A stretch of DNA of 64,000 nt from contig JASBVG010000044.1 of the NCBI GenBank assembly GCA_030147505.1, positions 1-64,000 on the forward strand, in the 5' to 3' direction. Positions 36,344 through 45,229 of this stretch are shown here, in pieces. The position numbers were made by a program, and so were the translations under genes. This stretch comes from Tardiphaga sp. Lineage in GTDB: Bacteria > Pseudomonadota > Alphaproteobacteria > Rhizobiales > Xanthobacteraceae. Below the pieces are notes generated by a model, which was not told the DNA's origin, ran no database searches, and saw only the letters and a program-made list of their open reading frames with translations. Position 1 is the first letter of the stretch, and every line of letters begins with the position of its first letter.

Positions 36344-39300
36344 CTAGCCCGAGCCGTCGGCTGCGACTTTCGGCGCGACATGCGCCACCGCCTTTCGCTC
36401 TGCCCGCCAGTTCTCAAAACGCTGAATCACGACAAAGAATGTCGGCACGAACAGGACTGCGAGACAGGTCGATGCGAGCATTCCCGAAAATACCGTGATC
36501 CCGATCGACTTGCGCGCATTGGCGCCCGCGCCCGACGCCAGCACCAGCGGCAGCACGCCCAGAATGAAGGCGAAGGACGTCATCAGGATCGGCCGGAAGC
36601 GTGCGCGCGCGGCAGCGATGGCCGACTCCAGCAGCGGCTTGCGGTCATGCACGTGCAGCTCGATCGCCACTTCGACGATCAGGATGGCATTCTTTGCCGA
36701 CAGCGCAATCAGCAGGATGATGCCGATCTGGGTGTAGAGATTGTTCTCGATCCGCAGCCCGGTGAGCACGGTCATCGGGCCGAGCAGCGACAGTGGCACT
36801 GCGAGGATCACCGATATCGGCGCGTACCAGCTTTCATACTGGCCAGCGAGCACGAGATAGACGAGCAACAGCGCCAGTCCAAAAACGTAGTAGAGTTGAT
36901 TGCCGACGATCTTTTCCTGATAGGACATCGCGGTCCATTCGAAGCCTGTCCCGGCCGGCAGCGTCTTTGCCGCGATCTGCTCCATCAGCGCCATCGATTG
37001 ACCGGAGCTGTAGCCCTGTGCGGGCAATCCAATCACTGTCGCCGACGGATAGAGATTGTAAAGACTGATGAGCGACGGCCCGACCGCTGGCGTGATCTTC
37101 GCGACCGTGCCGAGGGGGATCATGTCGCCTTGCTGGTTGCGCACCATCAGGCTTTCGATGTCGCGCACGCTCACGCGATATGCCGCATCCGCCTGCGCGT
37201 AGACCTGGAAGGTCCGTCCGAATTTGTTGAACTGATTCACATAGGTCGAGCCGAGATAGGACGACAGGGTCGAGAACACCTGATCGGTGGTGACATGCAG
37301 CGTCTGGGTCTTCACCCGGTCGATCTCGATATCGAATTGCGGCACCATCGAGCGGAAGGGTGAACTCACGCGCTGCAAGGCGCTCTGCGTCTGCGCATTG
37401 GCGACCATGGCCGTGGTGATCGCCTGCAGCTTGCCGTAATCCGCATTGCCGTCGCGCAGCTCAATCTGCATCGCAAAGCCGGCGGCATTGCCGATGCCTT
37501 GAATGGGCGGCGGCGGGATGACCAGGATGCGCGCCTCCTCGATGACAGACAGCGTGTCATTCAGGCCGACGAACAGCGAGCGCAGATCTTGCCCGGGCCC
37601 GCGCTCGCTCCAATCCTTCAGGATGAGATAGGCAACGCCGGCATTGGCGAGGCTTGAACTGCCGTCGAGCGCGGAGATGCCGGCAATGCCGATGACCTGC
37701 TCCACCGCCGGGGCCTTGCCGGCGAGGTCGCTGACGCGCTCGAGCACTTTCTGGGTCCGATCCAGTGCGGCGCCATCCGGCAACTGCACGGCGACGAGCA
37801 GATAGCCCTGATCCTCGATGGGGATGAATCCGGTCGGGATCCGCGACAGGCCGTAGCCGCCGATGGCGATCAGGACCAGCGCGACGACGACGGAGAGATT
37901 GCTACGCCCGACCATGCGGGTGATGAGCGCCGCATAGCCACGCTCGAGCCGGTCATAGACCCGATTGAAGCCGCGATAGAGAACGTTGCGTTGCTCGGGT
38001 GGCACCGGACGTCGCAGCCATAGCGCGCATTGGGTCGGCTTCAGCGTTGCGGCATTGACGGCGCTGAGAAGCGCGGTGGCAGCAATCACCAGCGCAAATT
38101 GCGCGTACATCTGCCCCGTCAGTCCCGGCAGAAAGGCGGCCGGAAGGAACACCGAGATCAGCACCAGCGTGATACCGACGATCGGCGCAAAAAGCTTGTC
38201 CATGGCACTGATCGCAGCGTCATGGCCGGTCATGCCCTGTTCGATATTGTGGGCGGCACCTTCAACCACGACGATGGCGTCGTCGACGACGATGCCAATC
38301 GCCAGCACGATGGCGAACAGCGTCGACAGGTTGACCGTGAAGCCGAGCGCGGCCATCGCCGCGAAGGCACCGATGATAGTCACCGGCACTGTCGTCGCCG
38401 GCACCAGCATCGCCCGCCAGTCTTGCAGGAAGACCAGGATCACCACCAGCACCAGCAGCCCGGCCTCGATCAACGTCTTGTAGACCTCGTTGATCGAGGC
38501 CGAGACGAACTTCGTGGTGTCGAACGGCGTGTCGTATTTGATGTCCTGCGGAAACTGCGCGGCCAGCGCCGCCATCTTCGCCTCGACGGATTTCTGCACT
38601 TCGAGCGCATTGGCCCCCGGCGATTGAAACACGCCGATGCCCACCGCGGGCTTGTTGTTGAGCAAGAAGATCTGGCTGTAGGTCTGCGCGCCCAGCTCCA
38701 CCCGACCAACATCGCGCACCCTGGTAACTTGTCCGCTTGCGCCGGTCTTGACGACGATGTCCTCGAACGCCCCGGGATCATCCAGCCGTCCATTGAGATT
38801 CAGCGTGTATTGGAACGCCTGTCCCGGCGGCGTCGGCGGCATGCCGACCTGCCCGGCCGCGACTTGCTGGCTCTGCTGCTGGATCGACTGGATCACGTCC
38901 TGCGGCATCAGCGACCGCGCTTGCAGCTTGCGTGGATCGAGCCAGACCCGCATCGAATATTGCCCGGCGCCGAAGACGGTAACGTTGCCGACACCCGGCA
39001 GGCGCGACAGTTCATCACGGATGTTGATCGTGGCGAAATTGCTCAGGAACAGACTGTCATAGGTCGCCTTGGGCGACGACAGAGTTACGAACAGCAGGAT
39101 CGCCGTCGATTTCTTCTGGACGGTGACGCCCTGGTTCTGCACCGCAGACGGCAGCGACGACAGTGCGCTCGATACCCGGTTCTGCACCAGCACCTGCGCG
39201 AAATTCAGATCGGTGCCGATCTTGAACGTTACCGTCAGTGAATAGGTGCCGTCAGCCGCGCTGTAGGACTGCATGTAGAGCATGTTCTCGACGCCGTTGA

Positions 39301-39508
39301 CCTGCTGCTCGATGGGCAGCGCCACGGTGTCGATGACGGTCTTGGCGCTGGCGCCGGGATAACGCGTGGTCACCTGCACGGTAGGCGGCACGACGTCAGG
39401 ATATTGCGCGACCGCAAGATTGAACAGAGATACGCCGCCGATCAGCACCATCAAGAGCGCGATGACATTCGACAGGACCGGCCGTTCGATGAAGAACTTC
39501 GAAATCAT
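36344..39508 (-). CDS. RND multidrug efflux transporter, inner-membrane subunit (AcrB/MexF type)
   Basis: Hydrophobe/amphiphile efflux RND pump of 1054 residues, full length. It starts with KFFIERPVLSNVIALLMVLIGG. The proton-relay pair is visible in the fourth helix (GIVVDDAIVVVEG). FLQDWRAMLVPATTVPVTIIGAF and the later SAKNAILIVEVAIEL give the duplicated six-helix halves, separated by large periplasmic loops. It lies 9 bp after the membrane-fusion gene, forming an operon. No OprM/TolC-like outer-membrane gene follows, so the pump must borrow one from elsewhere. Substrates cannot be predicted. Confidence 0.94.
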   Translation of the reverse strand: MISKFFIERPVLSNVIALLMVLIGGVSLFNLAVAQYPDVVPPTVQVTTRYPGASAKTVIDTVALPIEQQVNGVENMLYMQSYSAADGTYSLTVTFKIGTDLNFAQVLVQNRVSSALSSLPSAVQNQGVTVQKKSTAILLFVTLSSPKATYDSLFLSNFATINIRDELSRLPGVGNVTVFGAGQYSMRVWLDPRKLQARSLMPQDVIQSIQQQSQQVAAGQVGMPPTPPGQAFQYTLNLNGRLDDPGAFEDIVVKTGASGQVTRVRDVGRVELGAQTYSQIFLLNNKPAVGIGVFQSPGANALEVQKSVEAKMAALAAQFPQDIKYDTPFDTTKFVSASINEVYKTLIEAGLLVLVVILVFLQDWRAMLVPATTVPVTIIGAFAAMAALGFTVNLSTLFAIVLAIGIVVDDAIVVVEGAAHNIEQGMTGHDAAISAMDKLFAPIVGITLVLISVFLPAAFLPGLTGQMYAQFALVIAATALLSAVNAATLKPTQCALWLRRPVPPEQRNVLYRGFNRVYDRLERGYAALITRMVGRSNLSVVVALVLIAIGGYGLSRIPTGFIPIEDQGYLLVAVQLPDGAALDRTQKVLERVSDLAGKAPAVEQVIGIAGISALDGSSSLANAGVAYLILKDWSERGPGQDLRSLFVGLNDTLSVIEEARILVIPPPPIQGIGNAAGFAMQIELRDGNADYGKLQAITTAMVANAQTQSALQRVSSPFRSMVPQFDIEIDRVKTQTLHVTTDQVFSTLSSYLGSTYVNQFNKFGRTFQVYAQADAAYRVSVRDIESLMVRNQQGDMIPLGTVAKITPAVGPSLISLYNLYPSATVIGLPAQGYSSGQSMALMEQIAAKTLPAGTGFEWTAMSYQEKIVGNQLYYVFGLALLLVYLVLAGQYESWYAPISVILAVPLSLLGPMTVLTGLRIENNLYTQIGIILLIALSAKNAILIVEVAIELHVHDRKPLLESAIAAARARFRPILMTSFAFILGVLPLVLASGAGANARKSIGITVFSGMLASTCLAVLFVPTFFVVIQRFENWRAERKAVAHVAPKVAADGSG

Positions 39509-39517
39509 GTCCGCGTC

Positions 39518-40717
39518 CTATTTGGTGGCGGTCGGTGTCTCGGTCTTTCGGAGTTGGGGATCGACCTTCTGGCCGGGAATCGCGCGCAGCAGACCTGCGA
39601 CAATCACACGGTCATCCGGCTTCAGGCCGCTCTCGATGACCCGCAAATCCACATCGAGCGGCCCCGTGACCACCTTGCGCTGCTCAACCACATTGTCCGC
39701 ATTCACCACGAGCACATAACGCCCAGCCTGATCGCTGCCGAGCGCGCTGTCGGGGACCAGCAGCGCATTCGTTTGCTGATCGATGGGAACACGAACACGG
39801 ACATAGAATCCTGGCAACAACGCCCGATCGGGATTGGGAAGACGACCGCGGACAAGCAGCGTGCCGGTCGATGCATCCACACTCGGCGCGACATAATCGA
39901 GGTTACCCTTGTGCGGATAGCCGGTCTCCGTCTGCAGCCCCACTTCGATCGGGAGCTGCCTGAGATCATTCACCGTCAGCCCGCGGCGCCGCGCTTCCTC
40001 GCGCACCCGCAGCACATCCTGTTCGCTGACACTGAAATTCACATAGATCGGATCGAGCTGGACGATCGTGGCGAGCTGCGTGGGCGACGACACGCCGACC
40101 AGTTCACCCACCGATACGAGATGCGTACTGACGATGCCGTCGAATGGCGCCGTGACATTCGTATAGCCCACATTGACGGCGGCGATCTTGGTATTGATCT
40201 GCGCTTGCTGCAGATTGGCCTGCGCATTCTCGCGCGCCGATGTCGATTGATCGAGTGTCGCCTGCGAGATCACCTGCCGCGCGACGAGATCCGACTGGCG
40301 CTTGAAATCGGCTTCGGCCTGTTTCGTCGATGCCTCAGCACCGGTTTGCGCAGCCTGCGCCTGTTGGAGCTTCAACTGATAGGTTTCCGGTTCGATCGTG
40401 AACAACGTCGTCCCCTTCTTCACGAAGGAGCCATCCTGATAGTTGATCGACTGCAGGAAGCCTTGCACGCGTGCGACGAGATCGACACTGTTGAATGGCG
40501 ACGTGTTGCCCGTTGCATCCAGAAAACGCGTCATACTGCGTTGCGTGGGAACGGCGACTTCGACCTTCTGCGGTGGCGGCGCAACGAAGGTGTTCTGCTC
40601 GCAGCCACTCAAGACAAGACCAGCGAGACCAACACTGGCGGCGCGCACGAAAATACCGTGCTGCATGCGCACAATGCGATGCCATTGCTTGGGTGAACAG
40701 GCGCGCACAATTCGCAT
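39518..40717 (-). CDS. RND efflux periplasmic adaptor lipoprotein (MexE/AcrA type)
   Basis: Membrane-fusion protein of 399 residues. ATG 40717 has GAGG 7 bases upstream and is preferred over the internal ATG 40666. The lipobox LSGC (Cys near residue 39) gives an N-terminal lipid anchor. The family elements are VARVQGFLQSINYQDGSFVKKGTTLFTIEP (lipoyl half), a coiled-coil hairpin at about 110-190, VTAPFDGIVSTHLVSVGELVG (second lipoyl half) and a beta-barrel. It is the first gene of the pump operon. A 245-bp AT-rich spacer with an imperfect palindrome near 40742-40757 separates it from the divergent cysteine-repeat gene; no regulator gene adjoins. Confidence 0.92.
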   Translation of the reverse strand: MRIVRACSPKQWHRIVRMQHGIFVRAASVGLAGLVLSGCEQNTFVAPPPQKVEVAVPTQRSMTRFLDATGNTSPFNSVDLVARVQGFLQSINYQDGSFVKKGTTLFTIEPETYQLKLQQAQAAQTGAEASTKQAEADFKRQSDLVARQVISQATLDQSTSARENAQANLQQAQINTKIAAVNVGYTNVTAPFDGIVSTHLVSVGELVGVSSPTQLATIVQLDPIYVNFSVSEQDVLRVREEARRRGLTVNDLRQLPIEVGLQTETGYPHKGNLDYVAPSVDASTGTLLVRGRLPNPDRALLPGFYVRVRVPIDQQTNALLVPDSALGSDQAGRYVLVVNADNVVEQRKVVTGPLDVDLRVIESGLKPDDRVIVAGLLRAIPGQKVDPQLRKTETPTATK

Positions 40718-40962
40718 CTTACTGCCTCATCGCGCTGATATTCGAAAATTTCTTCGATCAAAATATTTAACGACAGATGACTTGATAGCAAGAAATCACT
40801 TGTGGTGGAATCGAAACCGTCGAATGATGCGCGACCCCAATGTTATCTTGCGAATACCTTTAGAACTGCAATCGAGCTGCCATCGAACTGCAAGTGCTTC
40901 TTCAGGAATTTTACGCAGGTGCCCCGGACAGCCCCGGGTATTTGACAACAAGGATGCTCCCA

Positions 40963-41751
40963 ATGTTTTTCACGCTCGGCTCCGCCGTGCGAGGATGCAT
41001 GCCCGCGGCAGCAGCAGTCCTCGCGATCATCAGCTCCGCATCCGCACAGGCGCCCAGCCAGGCGCAGCGCGATGCAATCAAGACGCAATGTCGCTCGGAC
41101 TATATTGCACATTGCTCCAGCATCCCGCCGGGCGGGGAAGCGTCGCTCCAATGCTTGCAGAAGAACATGTCAAGCCTGTCAGCGAGTTGCGCAGGCGCGG
41201 TCCGCGCCGTTGGCACGCCGGCGGCCGCAGATCCTGCACCAGCCGCCAAGCCGCGCACCGACGCAGCACCGCCCGCCGGCAAGCCAGCAGCTACCGCATC
41301 AAAAGCGGCAGCAACGCCTGCGGGACAGCCAAGCAGCGCGCAGATTTCCGCGATCCGCAGCGCCTGCAGTTCTGACTATCCCAAGGTCTGCCAAGGCGTA
41401 CCGACCGGCGGCGCCGCCGCGTTGCAGTGCCTGGAAACAAACAAGGCGAAGCTGTCTTCGGGCTGCCAGACGGCTGTGAGCGCCGCCAGCGGAGGCAGTT
41501 CGACAGTAGGCGCGGCTTCGGCAACAGGTGCTACAATGGAAGCGGTTGCCGCGCCGCAGCCGATGGTACTGCGACCGTTGCGTCCGCGCGAGGAGTTGTT
41601 CGTGTTGCGGTCAGCCTGCAGTGGCGACGTCAAGGCGCACTGCGCGCGCGTCCCACCGGGCGGCGGCCGCATTATCCAGTGCCTCGCCAGCAATGGCGCG
41701 TCGCTGTCGTCGGACTGCCGGAGCGTTCTCACATCCTTCGCCCAGCGCTGA
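40963..41751 (+). CDS. Secreted triple cysteine-repeat protein (Cys-rich GLG1-like repeats)
   Basis: 262 residues from ATG 40963, with AAGGA about 8 bases upstream. A signal peptide (PAAAAVLAIISSASA) is followed by three homologous units at about 35-80, 126-172 and 210-256. Each unit has exactly C-X7-C-X12-C-X11-C, with cysteines at 43/51/64/76, 135/143/156/168 and 219/227/240/252. Other shared positions are PxGG, QCL, N and LS. Ala/Pro-rich linkers join the units. Two disulfides per unit are likely in the periplasm. The pattern matches the cysteine-rich repeat family (PF00839) also seen in the eukaryotic Golgi protein GLG1. Role unknown. Confidence 0.85.
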   Translation: MFFTLGSAVRGCMPAAAAVLAIISSASAQAPSQAQRDAIKTQCRSDYIAHCSSIPPGGEASLQCLQKNMSSLSASCAGAVRAVGTPAAADPAPAAKPRTDAAPPAGKPAATASKAAATPAGQPSSAQISAIRSACSSDYPKVCQGVPTGGAAALQCLETNKAKLSSGCQTAVSAASGGSSTVGAASATGATMEAVAAPQPMVLRPLRPREELFVLRSACSGDVKAHCARVPPGGGRIIQCLASNGASLSSDCRSVLTSFAQR

Positions 41752-41768
41752 ACGTGTCTCGCTTCGCC

Positions 41769-42125
41769 TCATTTACCGCGAAAGGCGAGGATCAGTTCAA
41801 TGAGACGAAGTGACAGAATGACATAACAGAACGACATCGCGATCTGGATGGCCAGATGCCACTGCAGTTTGGCCAGCTTGAAGAGGCCGTCGATGAAGTT
41901 CAGCAGCAGCAGGATGACGCCACACAGCATGACGCCACGACCAATCAGACCGTGACGCAAATAGCCGAATAGCGCAATCATGGGCTCATTGGTGGCGACG
42001 TGGGCCCCTGCCGACACGAACAGGGTGCCGACGATCATTCTTTCGACGTGACTGAAGATTTCCTTCGAGACCGGACAGATACGAGAATCGTAGAATTCAA
42101 GCCATCGGGTTTTAACGTCCGACAT
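41769..42125 (-). CDS. Small inner-membrane protein (118 aa)
   Basis: 118 residues from ATG 42125, with AGGAG 6 bases upstream. A polar N-terminus (SDVKTRWLEFYDSRICPVSKEIFSHVERM) precedes three hydrophobic spans at about 30-48, 58-78 and 88-110. The C-terminus is short and basic (RGK). No known domain is recognised. It is convergent with the cysteine-repeat gene (17 bp apart). The first 30 residues look amphipathic and could bind a partner, but this is only a guess. Confidence 0.7.
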   Translation of the reverse strand: MSDVKTRWLEFYDSRICPVSKEIFSHVERMIVGTLFVSAGAHVATNEPMIALFGYLRHGLIGRGVMLCGVILLLLNFIDGLFKLAKLQWHLAIQIAMSFCYVILSLRLIELILAFRGK

Positions 42126-42172
42126 GAGAGCTCCTGCTGCGTTCAACATCAGACATTTCAGATCAGATTTTT

Positions 42173-42211
42173 CAGAACAGACAAGCAGAACAGACAAGCA
42201 GAACAGACAAG
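42173..42211. repeat. Three perfect 13-bp tandem repeats
   Basis: CAGAACAGACAAG is repeated three times without mismatch in the leader region of the gene at 41769-42125, about 48 bp upstream of its start. Copy number may vary between strains by slippage. Confidence 0.9.
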
Positions 42212-42417
42212 GGAGGCATCGCGTAGACCAAGGCCAGGATTACAATGTGATCGAAGCGCATGCGTCGCTTCAATCACTTTCGAAAATCACTCAGGCGCTT
42301 GCGTGAAATTCCCGGCAGCGCTGGTCGTCGGCGATGGTCATCGCGACATCAGCGGCATGCCTGACGTACTTTTTTCCTGACCAAACACGTTAATGACAAA
42401 TCAAGCAGGAGGTTATG

Positions 42418-42627
42418 ATGCGCTACGTCATCCTGATTGCAGCAGCTGTACTATCGTTCGGTACCACCATGACGACCCGTTCCACCGAAGCGAATGCAGT
42501 CGTCTGCGCCGCCGGAGTCTATCGGGCGGGCTGCGCGGGTTATCGCGGCGCGGTGGTCGTGCGCAAACCGGCCGTGGTCTGTCGAACCGTATGGCGCGAT
42601 GGCGTCCGGGTTCGCCGCTGCCGATGA
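42418..42627 (+). CDS. Small secreted cysteine-containing protein (69 aa)
   Basis: Short exported protein. Two ATGs adjoin, and the second (42418) gives the better 5-base spacing from AGGAGG. A signal peptide at residues 1-26 (RYVILIAAAVLSFGTTM) is followed by a small basic mature part with three or four cysteines (VVCAAGVYRAGCAGYRGAVVV, VVCRTVW) ending RRCR. Small secreted proteins of this type recur in this bacterial family without known function. The ribosome site, the signal peptide and the ordered cysteines make it a likely real gene. Confidence 0.7.
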   Translation: MRYVILIAAAVLSFGTTMTTRSTEANAVVCAAGVYRAGCAGYRGAVVVRKPAVVCRTVWRDGVRVRRCR

Positions 42628-42660
42628 TCGCAGCACCGAGGCACACGGCGGTACGATCAA

Positions 42661-43053
42661 TTATTCCAAAGACACGTCCCGCGGCGGAAATGTCACCACC
42701 TCGATCCGGTTGCCATCGGCGTCGGCGATGAAGGCCGCGTAGTACATCACGCGGTCGTGCGGTCGGATCGACGGTGCACTTTCGGAGATGGCGCCTGCCG
42801 CCACGGCAGCGGCATGAAACGCATCGACTTCCTCAATCGTCTTCGCGCGCAGGCACAGATGCGCGCCGCTGGCCGGCGACAGCGGCGACATCCCTGCACG
42901 AAGATTGATCCAAACTTCCGGATAGCTTTTGCCGAAACCGACCATCGCCGGCCGCGTGACCAGACGGGTCATGCCGAGGGGCGCGAACACGCGCTCGTAG
43001 AACGGCGCAGCACGATCGAGGTTGCTGACAGCAATCGAGACGTGATCGATCAT
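42661..43053 (-). CDS. VOC-superfamily (glyoxalase/bleomycin-resistance fold) protein
   Basis: Cytoplasmic 130-residue protein from ATG 43053 with GGAGG 5 bases upstream. It has the paired beta-alpha-beta-beta-beta units of the vicinal oxygen chelate fold: MIDHVSIAVSNLDRAAPFYERVFAPLGM in the first half and YYAAFIADADGNRIEVVTF in the second. His4 and the C-terminal Glu in NRIEVV occupy the usual metal positions. Substrate unknown, as for most stand-alone members. A paired hairpin repeat follows it upstream (43074-43210). Confidence 0.85.
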   Translation of the reverse strand: MIDHVSIAVSNLDRAAPFYERVFAPLGMTRLVTRPAMVGFGKSYPEVWINLRAGMSPLSPASGAHLCLRAKTIEEVDAFHAAAVAAGAISESAPSIRPHDRVMYYAAFIADADGNRIEVVTFPPRDVSLE

Positions 43054-43073
43054 GCTCGCCTCCAACCCCGAAT

Positions 43074-43210
43074 ATAGGATGAGTAGAGCAACTTGTCCGC
43101 CGTAGCTCGAAGAGCGAAGGCGGAAGCGAAATCCATCATTCCGTCGTTGCGGTAGCTTGGTCGATGGACCTCGCCCCGGCGCTATCGCGCCTGCGCTCTA
43201 CCCACCCTAC
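43074..43210. repeat. Paired inverted hairpin repeat (family III)
   Basis: The left half has ATAGGATGAGTAGAGC, a TCCGCC/GGCGGA hairpin, then GCGAAATCCATC. The right half is its approximate reverse complement: GATGGACCTCGC, a GGCGC/GCGCC hairpin, then GCTCTACCCACCCTAC. The TAG stop of the acetyltransferase gene (43207-43209) lies inside the right arm. Confidence 0.8.
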
Positions 43211-43701
43211 GCATTTGCCGCGAGTGCTTTCTTCATCGTCGTATTCGCCAGCCACTCGTCATGCAACGGCACGCTGTTGCGCTGGGTCGCCACGTAACCG
43301 CGCTTCATGAAGAATTCGAGCGCGGTGTCGCTTGCATCCACCGTGAGCGCCGTCGCGCCGCGGGCGCCGGCCAGCCTCTCCAGCGCATCGATCAATGTCG
43401 AGGCAACGCCTTTGAGGACGGCATTGGGATGCACGTAGAGCAGATCGATGTGATCGGCGCCTTTCAGCGAAGCGAACCCGACCGGAATGCCGTCGAGCGT
43501 CGCGATCAATGTGAGCTGCGAAGCAAGGCGCTTGCCGAACCGCTCCTCGTCGTCGCCGGCCTGCGCCCAGGCCTCCTGCTGCGCCTCGCTGTAATCGTCG
43601 CCAGTCAATTCCGCGATGGATGCAACATAGATCGCCGCGGCAATCGCGGTGTCTTCGGGAAGGAACGGACGCAGGCCCGGCTTGGCGTTCGATGCAGCCA
43701 T
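43207..43701 (-). CDS. GNAT-family N-acetyltransferase
   Basis: 164 residues from ATG 43701. The GNAT fold shows as GLRPFLPEDTAIAAAIYVASIAEL (strand 1), VGFASLKGADHIDLLYVHPNAVLKGVASTLIDALE (strand 4, with a variant acetyl-CoA loop VLKGVAST) and LTVDASDTALEFFMKRGYVATQR. The acetyl acceptor cannot be predicted. It is the last gene of a three-gene run after cysS and a 37-residue membrane protein, starting 5 bp after the latter. Its stop codon lies inside an intergenic hairpin repeat. Confidence 0.85.
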   Translation of the reverse strand: MAASNAKPGLRPFLPEDTAIAAAIYVASIAELTGDDYSEAQQEAWAQAGDDEERFGKRLASQLTLIATLDGIPVGFASLKGADHIDLLYVHPNAVLKGVASTLIDALERLAGARGATALTVDASDTALEFFMKRGYVATQRNSVPLHDEWLANTTMKKALAANA

Positions 43702-43706
43702 CGGTC

Positions 43707-43820
43707 TCACCAGTAGTCGACGAGCTTCAACGCCAGCGCGATAGCGCCGATGATGAGGGCCCATTTGATGGCGATGTAATATTTCCAGTGCTTCGGAAAC
43801 GGCGTGTCGGGGCGACTCAT
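43707..43820 (-). CDS. Conserved-looking 37-residue membrane microprotein between cysS and GNAT genes
   Basis: Tiny gene whose ATG (43820-43818) overlaps the cysS stop (ATGA), with its TGA 5 bp before the next start. It codes a polar head ([14 protein letters not shown]) and one membrane helix at about 16-33 ([18 protein letters not shown]), ending VDYW. Overlaps on one side and a tight gap on the other, on the same strand, argue for a real coupled gene. No homologue is claimed. Function unknown; a single-span accessory to another membrane protein is possible. Confidence 0.7.
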   Translation of the reverse strand: MSRPDTPFPKHWKYYIAIKWALIIGAIALALKLVDYW

Positions 43821-45229
43821 CGCGCAATCTCCCAGGTAGTGCCTTCCTTGGAATCCTTGATCACGACGCCCATGGCGGCGAGTTCGTCGCGGATGCGATC
43901 GGATTCCTTGAAGTCTTTGCGCGCACGGGCAGCGGTGCGCTCGGCCACGAGCTTCTCAACCTCTCGTTTTTTACCTTCAGCAAGATTCTCAACCAGCGAA
44001 TAGTTGTCGTGATGAAGACCCAGGAACCTCAGAGCGTCGGTGAAAGCGGTTGGATCGCCAGAGCCGTGGACCATAAGATTGCGGAGTTTGTGGACCTCGG
44101 CAATGGCCATCGATGAATTCAAGTCGTCGCAAAGAGCGGCCACAACCAATGGAAACTTTGGACGCTTGGGATATGCGCTCAGAGTTTCGAGATCGATCTT
44201 GTCGATACTCACTGCAAGGTCGTGCCATTCCCTGAAGATTCGATAGCTTTCCTCAAGCCCCTTCAGTGTCCAGTCGATCGGCGATCGGTAGTGCGTTTTC
44301 AGCATATTCAAACGCAACACTTCGCCAGGCCAGTCAGTCAGCAATTCGCGGATGGTGAGAAAATTGCCGAGACTCTTCGACATCTTCTCGCCTTCGACCT
44401 GCAGGAAGCCGTTATGCATCCAGTAGTTCGCCATGGCATGCGTGCCATGAGCGCAGCGCGATTGCGCGATCTCGTTTTCATGATGCGGAAAGATCAGATC
44501 GAGGCCGCCGCCATGGATATCGAACATGGTGCCGAGATAGGCGGCCGACATCGCCGAGCATTCGATATGCCAGCCCGGCCGTCCTCTGCCCCATGGCGAA
44601 TCCCAACCGGGCTCTTCCGGCGACGACTGCTTCCACAGCACGAAATCGGTCGGATGCTTCTTGTGGGCATCCACGGCGACGCGCGCACCGGCCTGCTGGT
44701 CCTCGAGCTTGCGGCCCGACAGCGCGCCGTAATCCGGCATCGACTGCGTGTCAAACAGCACCTCGCCTCCGGCCTCATAGGCGTGACCGCGCGCGATCAA
44801 TTCCTTGATCAGCGTCACCATATCGGTCTTGCCATCGGGCCGCGGCAGCACGAATTCCGTTGCGCGCGGCTGCACAGTCGGCGGCAGGCAGCCCAGCGCT
44901 TTCACGTCGGCCTGGAACTGATCGGCAGTCTTCTCGGTGACCTTGCGGATCGCCTCGTTGAGCGGCAGGCCGGGATAATCGCGCAGCGCGCGGTCGTTGA
45001 TTTTGTCGTCGACGTCGGTGATGTTGCGAACGTAAGTGACGTGGTTTTCGCCATAGATGTGCCGCAGCAGGCGGAACAGCACGTCGAACACGATCACCGG
45101 CCGCGCATTGCCGATATGGGCGAAATCGTAAACCGTGGGGCCGCAGACATACATCCGAACGTTGTTCGCATCGATCGGCGTAAAGGCCCGTTTCTCACGG
45201 GTCAGGGTGTCGTAGAGGCGCAGTTCCAT
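43817..45229 (-). CDS. cysS: Cysteinyl-tRNA synthetase
   Basis: Class I synthetase of 470 residues charging tRNA-Cys. [18 protein letters not shown] contains the zinc-ligand Cys29 and the HIGN signature at 38-41. [14 protein letters not shown] and [21 protein letters not shown] give the further zinc ligands and the cysteine site, and [10 protein letters not shown] is the KMSKS loop. Length and order of parts are standard. It is the first gene of a run with a microprotein (4-bp ATGA overlap) and a GNAT acetyltransferase. Confidence 0.96.
   Translation of the reverse strand: MELRLYDTLTREKRAFTPIDANNVRMYVCGPTVYDFAHIGNARPVIVFDVLFRLLRHIYGENHVTYVRNITDVDDKINDRALRDYPGLPLNEAIRKVTEKTADQFQADVKALGCLPPTVQPRATEFVLPRPDGKTDMVTLIKELIARGHAYEAGGEVLFDTQSMPDYGALSGRKLEDQQAGARVAVDAHKKHPTDFVLWKQSSPEEPGWDSPWGRGRPGWHIECSAMSAAYLGTMFDIHGGGLDLIFPHHENEIAQSRCAHGTHAMANYWMHNGFLQVEGEKMSKSLGNFLTIRELLTDWPGEVLRLNMLKTHYRSPIDWTLKGLEESYRIFREWHDLAVSIDKIDLETLSAYPKRPKFPLVVAALCDDLNSSMAIAEVHKLRNLMVHGSGDPTAFTDALRFLGLHHDNYSLVENLAEGKKREVEKLVAERTAARARKDFKESDRIRDELAAMGVVIKDSKEGTTWEIAR

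Noticed and set aside
38030-39241. Plus-strand open frame of 403 codons
   Set aside because: Antisense shadow of the RND pump; His/Arg/Asp-rich with no motif.
40742-40757. Operator palindrome (TCGAAAAT/TTCTTCGA) between the RND and cysteine-repeat genes
   Set aside because: Only 6 of 8 positions pair and no regulator gene adjoins; chance match in an AT-rich stretch is likely.
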